Assembly (NCBI GenBank): GCA_037176845.1
Contig: JAYKXP010000011.1
Span: 310,001-374,000 of the forward strand
Direction: 5' to 3'
DNA from: Paramarasmius palmivorus
Taxonomy: Eukaryota > Basidiomycota > Agaricomycetes > Agaricales > Marasmiaceae
DNA: 64,000 nt
Shown here in pieces: positions 1-10,670 of the stretch. Positions within the stretch are counted from its first letter, which is position 1. Each line of letters begins with the position of its first letter. Made by a program: the position numbers and the translations under genes. The notes under the pieces are model-generated. The model was not told the DNA's origin. It searched no databases and was given only the letters and a program-made list of their open reading frames with translations.

Positions 1-1224
1 AGGTTGCGTGCATGGTTGGATAGGTCGGGCAGCGTTCCTCTTATCGTGTCATTTCACGCTGCCGCATTTCCACTGGACAGGATCGGCTCTCAACAGGTGT
101 GGGGGGACTTCTTGCGCCTGCAGCGCAAACTGACCCACATCATCATGGACCACTCTCAACGCTGGCGTTCAGTGACATTGCGCGCGCCATCCTATCTCCG
201 ACGCCTTTTAGATGACGCTGGTGTGTTAGGTAGCCTCCGAACATTGAGGTTGTTACCTCCAACGGATCGTAAAAAGTTTGTACCAAGAGGTGCACAACTA
301 TCCGACGTGGAAAGCTTCCTGCGTGCTCCGATTCGAGAATTGGTGTTGGAGGATAACCTGTTGGATATGTACGATCTGCCTGTAGCTTGGGACAGCCTGA
401 CCAGTGTCGTTATCGACTTTGTCGACGGAATCCCAATCGCGACGGCCCTATCTATACTCTCTGCGGGTGCCACGAATCTACAAGATTGCAGCCTGAGGAT
501 CTCCAACATTAGGGACTTGGATGATCCAGTCATGCCAATGTCTTTTCCCAAGTTGGAGTCTCTAGCACTCTTTATTGCGGTGGATGGAGTGGGGCTAGAG
601 GAAGTTGCGCCACGTATGCAAGACATCGGGGGAGGTATTGTGGCAACCGCACTGCAGAGTTTCCAGGTCGAGTGCACTCCTCTCAAATCGACACGAAGGA
701 TCCTCGAATGGCCTTTCAACTCATTGCTCGGATCGAAGATGACCTCGTTATCTTTCAACCTCGACGGCCTTGGTCCACATGCGATTGTGACGATACTCGC
801 ATGCATTCCGTCTCTTGGATCTCTAACTTTGACAAACATCACACCCATGACTATCAAGGGAGTCGTTTCCTTCCTTATCTCAGGTGTAGACGGTCGGGTA
901 TTATGCCCATGGTTGACCGAAATCCGTGTTGATCTGTATCGATGGTATGATGACCCAATCGAGGAGATGTTCGAGGAGGTAACGAGGTTGGTGGAGTGCC
1001 GCATAGAAGAAAATGGGGAAACTGCGCCGTTGAAGAGGGTCTGGGGACGGTCAAGTACATTTCCCAGAAGTCGAAACTTGTCCCACAAGATCAAGCTCTT
1101 GAGGCAAAAAGGAGTTGATATCGAGTGGGCGTACTCGACGACAAAACAGATAGGGGTGGGGTTTGACTACGGGGACGAAGACACTGAAGATGAATCACAC
1201 CATGCATTTCCCTTTCGCGTGTAG
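1..1224 (+). CDS. F-box-like protein, coiled-coil subfamily (5' end outside window)
   Basis: The reading frame is open from base 1 and stops at 1222-1224, so the N-terminus lies upstream of the window; no ATG start is visible. About 407 residues are present. They align throughout with the complete relative at 5504-7084: both share the LRAPSYLRRL segment, the 'FNLDGL' segment, and a C-terminal block ending '..WGRS..FPRSR..L..KIKL' followed by an acidic tail. The relative carries an N-terminal coiled coil and a degenerate F-box that would fall in the missing part here. The C-terminal region is leucine-rich and irregular, as in many agaricomycete F-box-like proteins. F-box proteins are generally substrate adaptors of SCF ubiquitin ligases; the target is unknown. 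Single exon, no introns seen. Confidence 0.75.
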   Translation, partial: RLRAWLDRSGSVPLIVSFHAAAFPLDRIGSQQVWGDFLRLQRKLTHIIMDHSQRWRSVTLRAPSYLRRLLDDAGVLGSLRTLRLLPPTDRKKFVPRGAQLSDVESFLRAPIRELVLEDNLLDMYDLPVAWDSLTSVVIDFVDGIPIATALSILSAGATNLQDCSLRISNIRDLDDPVMPMSFPKLESLALFIAVDGVGLEEVAPRMQDIGGGIVATALQSFQVECTPLKSTRRILEWPFNSLLGSKMTSLSFNLDGLGPHAIVTILACIPSLGSLTLTNITPMTIKGVVSFLISGVDGRVLCPWLTEIRVDLYRWYDDPIEEMFEEVTRLVECRIEENGETAPLKRVWGRSSTFPRSRNLSHKIKLLRQKGVDIEWAYSTTKQIGVGFDYGDEDTEDESHHAFPFRV

Positions 1225-1804
1225 TGCAGTATTGTATAGCGCGTAGATTGTGATGAATACATTCATGCCATCATGCCATGGTGTGTACTGTAGCTGAGAG
1301 AGATGTCCATCCTGAGGCCGCATAAGAGAATGACCATGTAAGGGGGAAAAAGTCACCTCGTACCGTTGTTCACCCAAAGCGGTCAATCCGGGCGGTTGGT
1401 TTGTAGGTAACCTTGGTGTCCCCGGCTGTAAGGAAATGGCATTTGCGACAACACCAGAGTTGTCTATTGCGTTCTGCGACACCAAAGTCGCCAATACGCA
1501 TGATGGAAGTAGTGAAGCAGGGACTCATTCAAGCCTTAGTGGAATTAGATGGTGACGTGCTAAAGCATCATGTGATATAACCCTACCTGTACTATGTACT
1601 AGGGTTAGGTTACATGTCGAGACTCGACCGCTCGCGAAGTATTCCATTGATGCATAATGTCTTTATTGCTACGCCTAATATATCGTTTCTCAAAGAGTTT
1701 GAGAAACATTATTGCCTACATATTGTTGTACAAAAAACGTTCTAACAGCGCTAACAGGGTTTTTTTAAAAAATATCAGCATCCAGTATCAACGCCCATGG
1801 AGTG
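1225..1804. other. Intergenic interval between convergent F-box-like genes
   Basis: About 580 nt between the stop of the plus-strand gene and the stop of the minus-strand gene. It is partly AT-rich (around 1650-1775). No reading frame with recognisable content, RNA gene or repeat was seen. Confidence 0.5.
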
Positions 1805-3239
1805 CTACAAACAGTCTGTATAACCTGCGTCAGCGCTATCCCATTCGCTTTGCCAAGGCTCCTCCCGGTAGAGAAATCCCGACTGGAGTGGCATGAAAGT
1901 CTCCCATCGTACAACCATGCCCTGACTTCGCAGTCGCTCCAGCTCTCGCCGGAAGGCGCGGTAAAGGCTGGGGGGGTCCGTGCAGAAGACTTCGAGCATT
2001 TCGAGCACCGCAATGGTAGGAAGGGTACCAGCATGATCGTTCGACTTGGAATAGGCGAAAGCAAGGACGGCCTGCTCGAGTTCTGCATCCGTCACGTCAA
2101 AGTCCATGCGAAGGGAGGTCAATCGTGGGCATACTGGATAGGGTGTGTGAATACTGTGCGAAAGTGCTGACATTAGACTCTTGGCAACATCGAGATCGTG
2201 GATTGCTAAAGACAATTTGGTTACTCTGGACAAGGAGTCTAGCGTGTCGAGGAGGAGATCGAGGGGCAGTGGCATAGAAAGAGGAAGATGAACATATAAT
2301 TCCTCAACGTTCTCGAGGATTGGGCGTTGAAACGGTTTGCAGATGAGACATATGCAATGTGATCGGGTGGATTTCATGGTGGACCAGCCAGACGACGAGA
2401 CGGAACACCCGCAATGTCGGAGATGCCAGCCGGAGGATCTCGATAGCTCGTTGGCTGGTAAGGCTGAGATTGCGGGAATATGAGCCTTTGATATCGATTT
2501 CTGTGAGCTGATCCCAACGTACGGGAGGTTGATAATATGGAGTGTGGATATGAAGCTTTTGCAGCCCCGGCGCACTGAAAATTGTATCCAGTGGATGGGT
2601 GTTAGACGGAGATTCCCTCGGGCGAGAGTCGAGTAACCGGAAAGTTTGGAGGTGCTTAAATTGTGTCACTGGAATACAGCCAAACATATCTTGCATGTAA
2701 GGCGGTATGTTCAAGGTGAGGCTGATAAACATGGAGGAATGAGGAAGAAGAAGGGATGCCAGTTGACGTTGCAACTCAATGGCCTGATTGGCATCGGATA
2801 CCTCTGCGTTTGCGGAGGCATTAACGTATACATGAAGCAGTTCTCCGCGCGAACGTTCAAGCCATTGTTTCAATCGATCCCCGCGTTCATGGATGATAGA
2901 GAGAAACGGAGCAATGGGGGATGTACGATAACCGGGCACTGACAGATAGATTTGGGTCCAAAGTGACGGTGTGGAACAAGCCACATAGCGCCAGTGTCGG
3001 CAAACGCTAGCCAGTACGAGCGGAATTTCTTTTTGACAGAGCGGGTTGTATCCGTCAGAGTCGGTGGTTAGCTGGAAGATGGCTGCCAGAAGTCGGTTAT
3101 CCCCCATTATCTGTCTGAAGGCGGAGGATAGACAGGTGTGCGCGTGAATAAAGTGTCGAAGGTGTTCTTGGCGAGCCGATAAAGCGGATATCTGCAGCTC
3201 GACATCATCTAGCTCCTGTAATGACGACTTCATGGTCAC
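1805..3239 (-). pseudogene. F-box-like gene with a single +1 frameshift
   Basis: Two overlapping minus-strand frames together make one protein of about 478 residues homologous to the neighbour at 3510-5141. The first frame (3239 to 2304) encodes the coiled-coil N-terminus, an F-box-like stretch ('LLAAIF..VLASVCRHWRYVA..PSLWTQIYL') and the first leucine-rich part, then hits a stop at 2304. The second frame is open through this point and continues with the expected leucine-rich C-terminus down to 1805. The switch must lie at about 2304-2340. No GT-AG intron there restores the frame and the neighbour has none, so this is a one-base indel: either a real lesion or a sequencing error. If the base is an error, the gene is intact. 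Confidence 0.7.
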
Positions 3240-3509
3240 TTGTTGTTCGATTCTGGGGCTGTTGGACTGCGAAGGAAGAGAGGAACCTACGCCAGTATAA
3301 GCGTAGCCTCAAACCATTAGTCTTGAACACTCACCTAGGTTCAGGGCGCTCATTGCACTCGTTATGGGAAGCAAGTGGGAAGGAATCTATTAGAGGAAAC
3401 CATGTGACTGTGACTTGTGCTACTAAGATGTCTTACACCGGCACAGCCTATTCAGAAAGGATGACAGACGGGGAAATAGTATTTGAATTGACAAATGTAT
3501 ATTTATTTT

Positions 3510-5141
3510 TTACAAAGAAAGCGAGGCGGTGAAAGGCTCGGCACGAAGGGTGGTGGTGTGATAATGTGAATACTCGTAGGAGAATAACAGGGGTGTAGTC
3601 GGTGAAGATACTTTCCACTGTACTGAGACATGTGAACTACGCAGGGAACGGAAACGCTCCCGGACTGCAGTAGAGCTTGGGGGTTGGACTGTGAACAAGT
3701 CCAACCTGAAGGGGGGCTTGTCACAATGGGACTGACCTGTCCTGGAGATGACCAAATCCAAAAGCAATGTTTCAAGATTGGTGATCGATTCCGCGGCGAT
3801 GTGGAGTGCGTTTAGATCGGGACACACGGCGTGTCCTGGAATGATGGTGAGGGCAGTAATTAAGTCCTTCAACGGCTGATAACCTGCATGGTAGATTTTA
3901 AGGATGCGGAGAGAGGATAGTTGTCGCACGCTGAGAACGAGGGCTTCCGGCGTGAAATCGAAGTCCAATTCCAGTGAGTGTAATCGGGTTTGCGGAGGAA
4001 GTAGTCGAACGAAAGGCCAATAGGAACATCTGATTCTCCGGTACCCAGCGCTAATAATAGAGAGGGTACAAAGTTTTTGAGCGTGCATGGCGTTCACGAG
4101 GTGGGCCAGTCTCACCAAGAGTAGGTCCTCTCTTAGCTCCCTCACGTTGACAAGGAGATGGAGAGTAACTAACTCCGGCAAAAAACATGCGGTTGTTACA
4201 TCGCCAATTGCAGTCAATGTCACGGCAACGCGAAAGATACGGATAGATGTAGATGTAGCTTTGAGTAGCTCCGCTGCTGTAGTGTCGGGGAGGCTCGCAG
4301 CAACTCCTGATACCTCTATCTCCGTGACATTGGTCCATCGAGGGAGCGACAGGACATACGGTGTGTGAACTAAAACCACACGAAGGGAATGAGCACCGAG
4401 AAGGTTGTCCAGGAGTGGTGAGGAGTTTGCAGTAGGCAACTCTTCCGTAAACAGGGGGGAAATTAGCAGAGATTCAAGGACCGGTACCGGAACTTGTGCA
4501 AAGCGCTCAATCACATCTATGGGTGCCTGCAATGATAGACTGCGCCAGCGGTAGGAGTGGGGTAATAGTTGTTCAATCACGCGATGGCATAGACGACGCT
4601 CCAAGAGGAGGTGGCCAGGTAGAGGATTGACGTTGACAATGATGGCGACGGGTACCTGTCGAGACCTTGCCAGCCAAAGCCGAAGCTTCTCCTGACAGTG
4701 CAGGATGGTGGTTCTATAACAAGGCCATGCGGTGGGACCACGAAAGGCGGGAAAAGATACATATACGCAGGTCCAAAGTAGGGGGTTATTGCTGGCAACC
4801 TGCCTCCAGAGACGACAAACAGCCGCCAAAATTTGTGGGGCATCTTGTGGTGAATCTGGAGTAGCAAACTCCCGACATGGAATATCTTCCTGGGGCGTGC
4901 AAAACAGAAAAATACGGCTGAGCACCTCGCAAGGGATGCGGCGGGTAGGAGATAAAATAGGTTGCGGATGGACAAGCTGCTCCAAAAGTTCATGACGGCG
5001 ACGATTGAGTGTAGCAAGCAGCTGTTCCAATTGGGACAGGTTACTGCGTGCATGATTGCGAAGGAGTTTAATGTGTTTCCGTTCTGCAGGAGAAGGGACG
5101 TAGTTCGTGTGCAAAAGGTTTTCAAAAGGTGAATCTACCAA
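3510..5141 (-). CDS. F-box-like protein, coiled-coil subfamily
   Basis: Intronless gene of 543 residues with an ATG start at 5141. Residues about 20-60 form a heptad-rich, charged helix (probable coiled coil). An F-box-like motif follows at about 65-125, with 'RIPCEVLSRIF' and 'ILAAVCRLWRQVASNNPLLW' matching the F-box-like pattern of agaricomycetes. The remainder is an irregular leucine-rich region. It is the closest relative of the frameshifted neighbour at 1805-3239, in the same orientation, so the two are a tandem duplication. Inferred role: substrate receptor of an SCF-type ubiquitin ligase. The substrate cannot be inferred. Confidence 0.8.
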   Translation of the reverse strand: MVDSPFENLLHTNYVPSPAERKHIKLLRNHARSNLSQLEQLLATLNRRRHELLEQLVHPQPILSPTRRIPCEVLSRIFLFCTPQEDIPCREFATPDSPQDAPQILAAVCRLWRQVASNNPLLWTCVYVSFPAFRGPTAWPCYRTTILHCQEKLRLWLARSRQVPVAIIVNVNPLPGHLLLERRLCHRVIEQLLPHSYRWRSLSLQAPIDVIERFAQVPVPVLESLLISPLFTEELPTANSSPLLDNLLGAHSLRVVLVHTPYVLSLPRWTNVTEIEVSGVAASLPDTTAAELLKATSTSIRIFRVAVTLTAIGDVTTACFLPELVTLHLLVNVRELREDLLLVRLAHLVNAMHAQKLCTLSIISAGYRRIRCSYWPFVRLLPPQTRLHSLELDFDFTPEALVLSVRQLSSLRILKIYHAGYQPLKDLITALTIIPGHAVCPDLNALHIAAESITNLETLLLDLVISRTGQSHCDKPPFRLDLFTVQPPSSTAVRERFRSLRSSHVSVQWKVSSPTTPLLFSYEYSHYHTTTLRAEPFTASLSL

Positions 5142-5503
5142 TGATATTGTTCAGAGAGCAGAAAAATGGAGGTAAGGACTACACACCTAGGCCAACATCA
5201 CCAGTTGTACTTCCCATAATAGGGGACAACGATGTAAGTGTTGTTGTTCAGGAAGATAGTGAGGGTTACTGTTTGATTTTTTACTGCCGTGTCGGAAACC
5301 AGCATTGGGTCGTGAAACAGGAGGCTTCCGGAGTTCGATCGTTGCCGCATCCATCTCTTTGCCGCATCCATCTCTGTGCCGCATCCGTCCCTAACACAAC
5401 ACCGCGACTGATCAGGCGAAAAGGCGAAAAGGCAGAACCGTGGTGAGTCAATTATGAAGAACGTCGCAACGGATCGATTGAATCATGCGGTTTAGCGTTT
5501 ATT

Positions 5504-7084
5504 ATGGCCAGTCTGGGGAACGAGATAATGAAGATTGAAGAGGAGATCAAGCTATTGATTGAGAGGAGAGATGGGTTGGTGAGAAAGCAACAGGATCTAT
5601 GGGCAGGAAGGAACGGCCTCTCTCTTGTTCATCGGCTGGATTCCGATGTTTTGCGATTGATTTTCGAGGCCTCCGCAGCGCATGCGTTTGACCAGCCTCT
5701 AATTTTGGGCAGTGTCTGCCAAAGGTGGAGAGCTACAGTTATGAGTACTGCTCGGCTGTGGGGGAACATCTACATCGACATTCCAGGACAGCTGTGGAGT
5801 GGCAATGCTGGGGCCAGTTCAGAGTTGCTTGAGCTGTATGAAGAGAGGATGAGGAAGAAGGAGGACCGGTTGCAAGTGTGGTTGAGGAGGTCAGGCAACA
5901 CTCCTCTTGCGGTGTTCTTTCACGCCGCCTCGTTTCCACCGGAAAAAAAAGACTTTGTGCTCCTGCAGATTAAATTGGCCAACATTATCGTCCTCCACTC
6001 TGGCCGTTGGCATTCGCTGACGTTGCGTGCACCATCGTACCTCCGCCGCCTTTTCGGCGAGGCTAGAGACCTGGGAAACCTTCAAACGTTCAGGCTAATA
6101 CCGACAGGCTGCAGATATTCGCGTTATTCTCCTATGGAAGAAGGGGAATATGATGTATCGAACTTGGTGAAAAGAGGTTCTCTGCGAGAGCTCCTATTGA
6201 ACGAGGTGATGGACATTGACCGCCTGCCTATAGCTTGGGACCACCTGACTACTCTCATTATCGAGCCTTCCTGGCCTATAAAGATGGAAATGGGATTATG
6301 GATATTGTCGGTGGCGTCTCGTCTACGTAATTGCAGAATGAACCTCTCCGGCATGAAATTCCAGGGAGAAGAGATAGAAGAGATGGATGACACGCCATTG
6401 ATGTTGACCCAAATGGAATCTCTGGCGCTCGACATCAATCTCAAGCTAGGTCTTTGGGAGCTAGAGGAAGTGTCGGGATGTATGCGAGGTTTAGGAAGGG
6501 TGGTAGCAAGCGGGTTACGAAGCTTGCATATTGACTGCCACCCGCCGTGCAGAGTCGAAATGGTAAACGAATGGCCGTTTTACTCCCTGCTGGGCTCGAC
6601 AGTGCGCTCATTGTCTTTCAATCTGGACGGACTTCACGCAAGCGAAATTGTCAGTGTACTGACACAGGTACCTGCCCTCCAAACTTTGGCGTTGACAACC
6701 ATTACACCCATCACAGTCAAGGAAATCATTGCCTCCCTTGTTAGGGGCGTTGAGGGACACGTTTTGTGCCCCAAGCTGATCGAACTTCGCATCGATCTCC
6801 GTGATAGGTACAATCACTCGATTGATGTCATATTGGAGGAGGGGTTGATCTTGTTGGGGACTAGAAGTGAAGAAACGCAGGAGACTGCGCGATTGAGGAA
6901 AATATGGGGGCGGTCCAATTCATTTCCAAGGAGTAGAAGTTTGGCCGACAGGATCAAACTCATGAGGGAAAAGGGATTTCAGATCGAGTGGCAGTACTCC
7001 ACTAGGTCGCAGATGGAAGAGGAATTCCAACACGGTGATGACGGTGAAGACGACCCGTTCGGTGATTATAGTTATAATGTGTAG
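5504..7084 (+). CDS. F-box-like protein, coiled-coil subfamily
   Basis: Intronless, 526 residues, ATG at 5504. Residues 6-33 are a charged helix (coiled coil). An F-box-like segment follows ('LDSDVLRLIFEA' ... 'ILGSVCQRWRATVMSTARLWGNIYI'), then an irregular leucine-rich domain and an acidic C-terminal tail (GDDGEDDPFGD). It matches the truncated gene at 1-1224 along that gene's whole length, including the 'WGRSNSFPRSR' block. These two plus-strand genes flank the two minus-strand relatives, suggesting local duplication with inversion. Inferred role: SCF adaptor. Confidence 0.8.
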   Translation: MASLGNEIMKIEEEIKLLIERRDGLVRKQQDLWAGRNGLSLVHRLDSDVLRLIFEASAAHAFDQPLILGSVCQRWRATVMSTARLWGNIYIDIPGQLWSGNAGASSELLELYEERMRKKEDRLQVWLRRSGNTPLAVFFHAASFPPEKKDFVLLQIKLANIIVLHSGRWHSLTLRAPSYLRRLFGEARDLGNLQTFRLIPTGCRYSRYSPMEEGEYDVSNLVKRGSLRELLLNEVMDIDRLPIAWDHLTTLIIEPSWPIKMEMGLWILSVASRLRNCRMNLSGMKFQGEEIEEMDDTPLMLTQMESLALDINLKLGLWELEEVSGCMRGLGRVVASGLRSLHIDCHPPCRVEMVNEWPFYSLLGSTVRSLSFNLDGLHASEIVSVLTQVPALQTLALTTITPITVKEIIASLVRGVEGHVLCPKLIELRIDLRDRYNHSIDVILEEGLILLGTRSEETQETARLRKIWGRSNSFPRSRSLADRIKLMREKGFQIEWQYSTRSQMEEEFQHGDDGEDDPFGDYSYNV

Positions 7085-7267
7085 CATAGCACCGGCTGTA
7101 TTATCGAAAGTGTTAACCTACGGCTACTTCAAAGCTAGACTTGGGTGGGGAATCGAAATGAGAAAAGATGAGAGGAAAGAAAAGGAACGTTCACTCGTAC
7201 CTGTGACTGGCGAACCGCCCTGCCTTCAACGGGAGTCTCTTCGGGTTGGCATAATCATTGTAAGAGC

Positions 7268-7512
7268 AGATTAGACGACAATGAACGTCTGGGCTGCAGA
7301 CAGTAGTCAACACCTGATTGAATTACAGCCTGATGCATTCCTGTGACCCCAGAGTCGCGAAAATGGATGGAGGTGTATCAATCATCATAAGAAGATTACG
7401 CCCGACAATGAAAGCCCGCGCTTCAGACTGTAGTCAACACCTGAGTTGAATTACAGCCTGATGCAATCCTGCGACCCCAGAGTCGCAAATAATGGATGGA
7501 GGAGGTGTATCA
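7268..7512 (+). repeat. Two-copy direct tandem repeat, about 115-bp unit
   Basis: Copy 1 (about 7268-7381) and copy 2 (about 7400-7512) share 'cgacaatga', 'agtagtcaacacctga', 'gaattacagcctgatgca', 'tgaccccagagtcgc' and 'atggatgga..ggtgtatcaa' in the same order, with small indels. No coding frame spans them. Further short repeats ('tgactctggtgtcat', 'tgactccggtgtcat') lie at about 7636-7745. Confidence 0.75.
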
Positions 7513-8680
7513 AGGGAGTTTGGATTTGGATGTAGCAATTGGAGCCCGTGGGAAACACAGAGCTAACCCTACCTGTGGATGTGTAGGGTTTCTTCGGGTT
7601 TAGTTCATCACACTCATCACAGCGCACGCTTTGAAATGACTCTGGTGTCATTATTAACGAGAACTCTGGTGTTCCCGTTCAACGATGGTTTTTCATAAGC
7701 TAGTCTCGCGATGACTCCGGTGTCATCTTGGGTATTCCCGTTTAAAACGTCACCACAATCCTATTTTGGCGCGATAGCAAATTGCACTCGGATGGCACCG
7801 GGCGGCAAAAAGATCTCGAGGACCCGACATAAAAAGGGGGAACGACCTGGAAGGACTTCAATAACGACTTCACCATTCGTTCGCGGAGGATGAACAAAGA
7901 CTCGGACAAAAACTCTGCATTGTGGGTTCATTTTATATTCATGTTCGACAGAGGCTGAGATAATAACAGCAAGTTTGATGACAAACGATTCACCTCAAAG
8001 CTGGCAGCTGCTATGGATTCTTCTGTGGTAGATCCTTACTCGAAACTGGTAGTTTCGTCGGCTATAGAGAGGATCATGGTGTCGGCAGGGCCTCCGCTTA
8101 AGCTGGTTTCGGATCGGGGTTCTGATGATTTGGTAGACAGTGTGGGCGAGGGTGAAACACTGGGCTGAGTGTCATCGCGATCTCAGTCTGTGGGTCGGGC
8201 TTAGACTGAGGATATGGAGGTGACCTGGTCAGTCGTATAATCTCGCCTGGAATATATTGTAATGACTGACCTTCATTAGATATTTCGCTACCTCGTTATG
8301 TACTGCCGCTGCGATATATAACAGATTGGGTTGCATGAACAAGCAGTTTGTGTTGAAAAAAGGACTGTGTTGTGTATCATACCACCTCATATGAACGAAT
8401 GCACGGAGAACACAAGATATAAAAGCAAAGTTTATTCCGGAAGTGGGGACTGGTAATCCTTCTAGTAGTTTCATCCTCGGGTTACCCTGAATCTCTTCTT
8501 CATGCGATACCATTCTTCTGCAGCCAGTGCATTGGGCCCGCAGTCCGCGAAGGTGCCTCGACCAGACGCCACGGAACGTTCATCGTTGGTTGTTTGACCT
8601 TAAAGCACCGGCAGGAGTCCCGCACGATCGTGCGCGCGCTACGCCGTCGGTTCTCCGCGATTTCGGTTTAAAGTCTCGAC
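7513..8680. other. Non-coding interval, nothing recognised
   Basis: No convincing gene. Open frames are short and show no family-like composition. A stretch at about 8010-8160 briefly resembles coding sequence but is interrupted and was not assignable. Confidence 0.4.
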
Positions 8681-9390
8681 ACGAGCGCAACGGCGTCTAC
8701 CGGATGTCGAGATTCGGATTCAGCGCCTTTGGAAACGTCGGATCGCCCTGTCCTAGTGAGCTGGGGGTGTTGTAAAATGTTGTAAAATTGGGGCCTTTGG
8801 AGTAAAAAGATGTTCGGGGCTCAAACGGGCGAAACGAGCGCGCGGGCGCCTATCGGATATCAATATTCGTGATCAGCTACGTTGGAAACCTAGGATCGCC
8901 CTGCCCTAGTGCGCCGGGACGTTGTAGATTTTGGGTCCTTGGGAGGTAAAAATGGTTCGGCGCTTCAACGCGTGTAACGAGCGCACGGGCGGCTACCGGA
9001 TATCGATATTCGGATTCAGCACCCTTGAAAACCTAGGGTAGCCTACCCCTGGTTTGTCTGGGTGCTGTCCTTATCCGTCCTCTGAAGGTGAAGAATTGAG
9101 CCTAGTCAGGAGGAGGGGGCATATGAAGAATCTGCAGGGAAGGTCCTGGAGATTTCAGGGAAGTGGTAGATGTATCCAGGACCTCTGAAAACTCAGGTTA
9201 GTCTTCTCCCTTTTTCCCTGGAGCCTATTGCTGATCTCCTGCTCTAGGGATGAGAAGAGTCAACCAAGCAGCAGGAGCTGCTTTCTGTGTTGACCAGGGA
9301 CCCATCTTGGGGCTTCAGGAATGTGCTAGATGGGTTCTGCACCTCTGAAAACCCCAGGGCCCCTTCCCTGGTTATCCTAAGTATATTTCT
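8681..9390 (+). repeat. Degenerate tandem repeat array, about five units of 143-173 bp
   Basis: Units start near 8681, 8834, 8977, about 9150 and about 9310. The first three share 'acgagcgc..cgg', 'taccggatatcgatattcg', 'gaaaacctaggatcgccctgccctagtg' and 'gttgta'. The later units share 'ttcagg..tgctagatg', 'acctctgaaaac' and a 'cccctggtt' segment that also occurs at the end of unit 3, so all five appear to belong to one decaying series. The array ends about 270 bp upstream of the T5orf172-like gene. Confidence 0.6.
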
Positions 9391-9657
9391 TGATGTGGTG
9401 CTGAAGGATGATAGAAATTAGTAGAAAAAAAGCAGAAAAAACACAGGCCAAGCAGGGACGCGCTCGGTACGTTTCCGCGACGCAATTTACGTTCCGGACG
9501 CTGTAGTCGGTCGTCAGTAACGTCGCTCACGCCGCGGCCTCGCTCCTTACCTCGTTGTTGGTTCTGTTTGGAGCCCGGGAAAGTTGGTTCAGCTGCCTTT
9601 GCCAATCACCAGCAGCATCAAAACCATCCCCTCCTACATTCTGCTCAACTCTTGAAC

Positions 9658-10239
9658 ATGGGACCTTCACTGTCAATGATTGTGAGTATATTGCTGTTGT
9701 ATAATGTGTTGATTGATCCTTCTCCCCTTTTAGCTGGCCTCAATCAAACTGGCAGCAAAGAGGCTGTCTCCCCTCAGCCTCTTTGAGAAAAAAGGAACAA
9801 TTTACGGTTTTTTACTGGTGGATGCGACTGAGGATGGGTGTTTGATCAAGGTTGGTCGGACTAGTCGTCCATTGGAGGTTCGGAGGTCGGAATGGGACGA
9901 GTGTACCATGTTCGGACATAGCTGGTTCCCTGGGTACGAGGTCCGCGCGTCACGTCGCGTCGGTGAGTGTACATCGCCGATTTTGGTACATTTCGATTAA
10001 TTGTGGCTTCAGAGCGCATGGTACATCTGGAGCTGGAGTCCAGAGGATACGAGCGCGTACCGATATATTGTTCGAGTTGTACGTTTCTTTCCGATCGTCT
10101 TCGTTCCGCGTCACTGACAGTTTATCGAGGTCGGCGACGGCACATCGAAATATTTCGGTTGCCCGACAGCAACGCTTGGGAAACGATCATCGTACCAATG
10201 ATCAAAGAGTTTGATGAAGAATCTGCAATGTTTAATTAG
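9658..10239 (+). CDS. Small T5orf172 / GIY-YIG-like domain protein
   Basis: Three exons: 9658-9681, 9734-9962 and 10013-10239, joined by introns with GTGAGT donors and TTTTAG / TTCAG acceptors; both junctions keep frame. The product has 159 residues and is almost entirely one domain. It contains a 'GTIYGFLLV' strand like the GIY element, 'LIKVGRTSRPLEVRRSEW' typical of fungal T5orf172 (Meiotically up-regulated gene 113-like) proteins, 'ERMVHLELESRGY', and a later 'YCSSC' pair that may bind metal. Known for the family: GIY-YIG-fold, DNA-associated domain from phage T5 Orf172, widespread in fungi with unclear function. The ATG chosen is the first in frame. The repeat array upstream may relate to past mobility, but that is inference. 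Confidence 0.7.
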
Positions 10240-10399
10240 CTCTCTTACCGTGTTTTCGTTGATGCCTCTTGCTATCTTGTTGCTATCGTTTGTTGTATCT
10301 CGTATGTAGCGATATTCGTCTATGTGTTCGACGGTGAAATGTCTATTTTTTGGTGTAATTATGATATATTCTACGGTACAAACGCAATCAGGATTGCGC

Positions 10400-10670
10400 C
10401 GGATTCTCGGAGATTCTCATATTTTGTTCCTAGGGCGAGTTACACCCCTCTCGCAGAATCCGCCACTCTGTCAGAATCTGGCATTGCAAACGATCTATCA
10501 CTCTGCGATCTTCCGGGAGATCGTGGCATAGGTCAAAGCATAATCTGACATTCCACGAGAATGCCGGATGAGAGTTCACCCGAACCTCAGATTCGCCGAG
10601 AATCTGGTAGAATCTGGCATAATCTGAGAGATTCTTTCGACCTCTCAGATTCTGACGGTTCGGGTGACAA
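10400..10670. repeat. AATCTG/CAGATT-rich inverted-repeat cluster
   Basis: Variants of 'agaatctg' and 'cagattc' recur about eight times within 270 bp. An imperfect inverted pair, 10574-10594 ('gttcacccgaacctcagattc') and 10648-10668, brackets the densest part and could fold into a hairpin. It lies between the T5orf172-like gene and the next F-box-like gene. It could be a MITE remnant; ends were not resolved. Confidence 0.45.

Noticed and set aside
192..1094. Long open frame opposite the first F-box gene
   Set aside because: Antisense shadow of a real coding region; no recognisable protein content.
8010..8170. Possible retroelement remnant
   Set aside because: A few protein-like words in one frame, but no reverse transcriptase, integrase or LTR motif could be identified.
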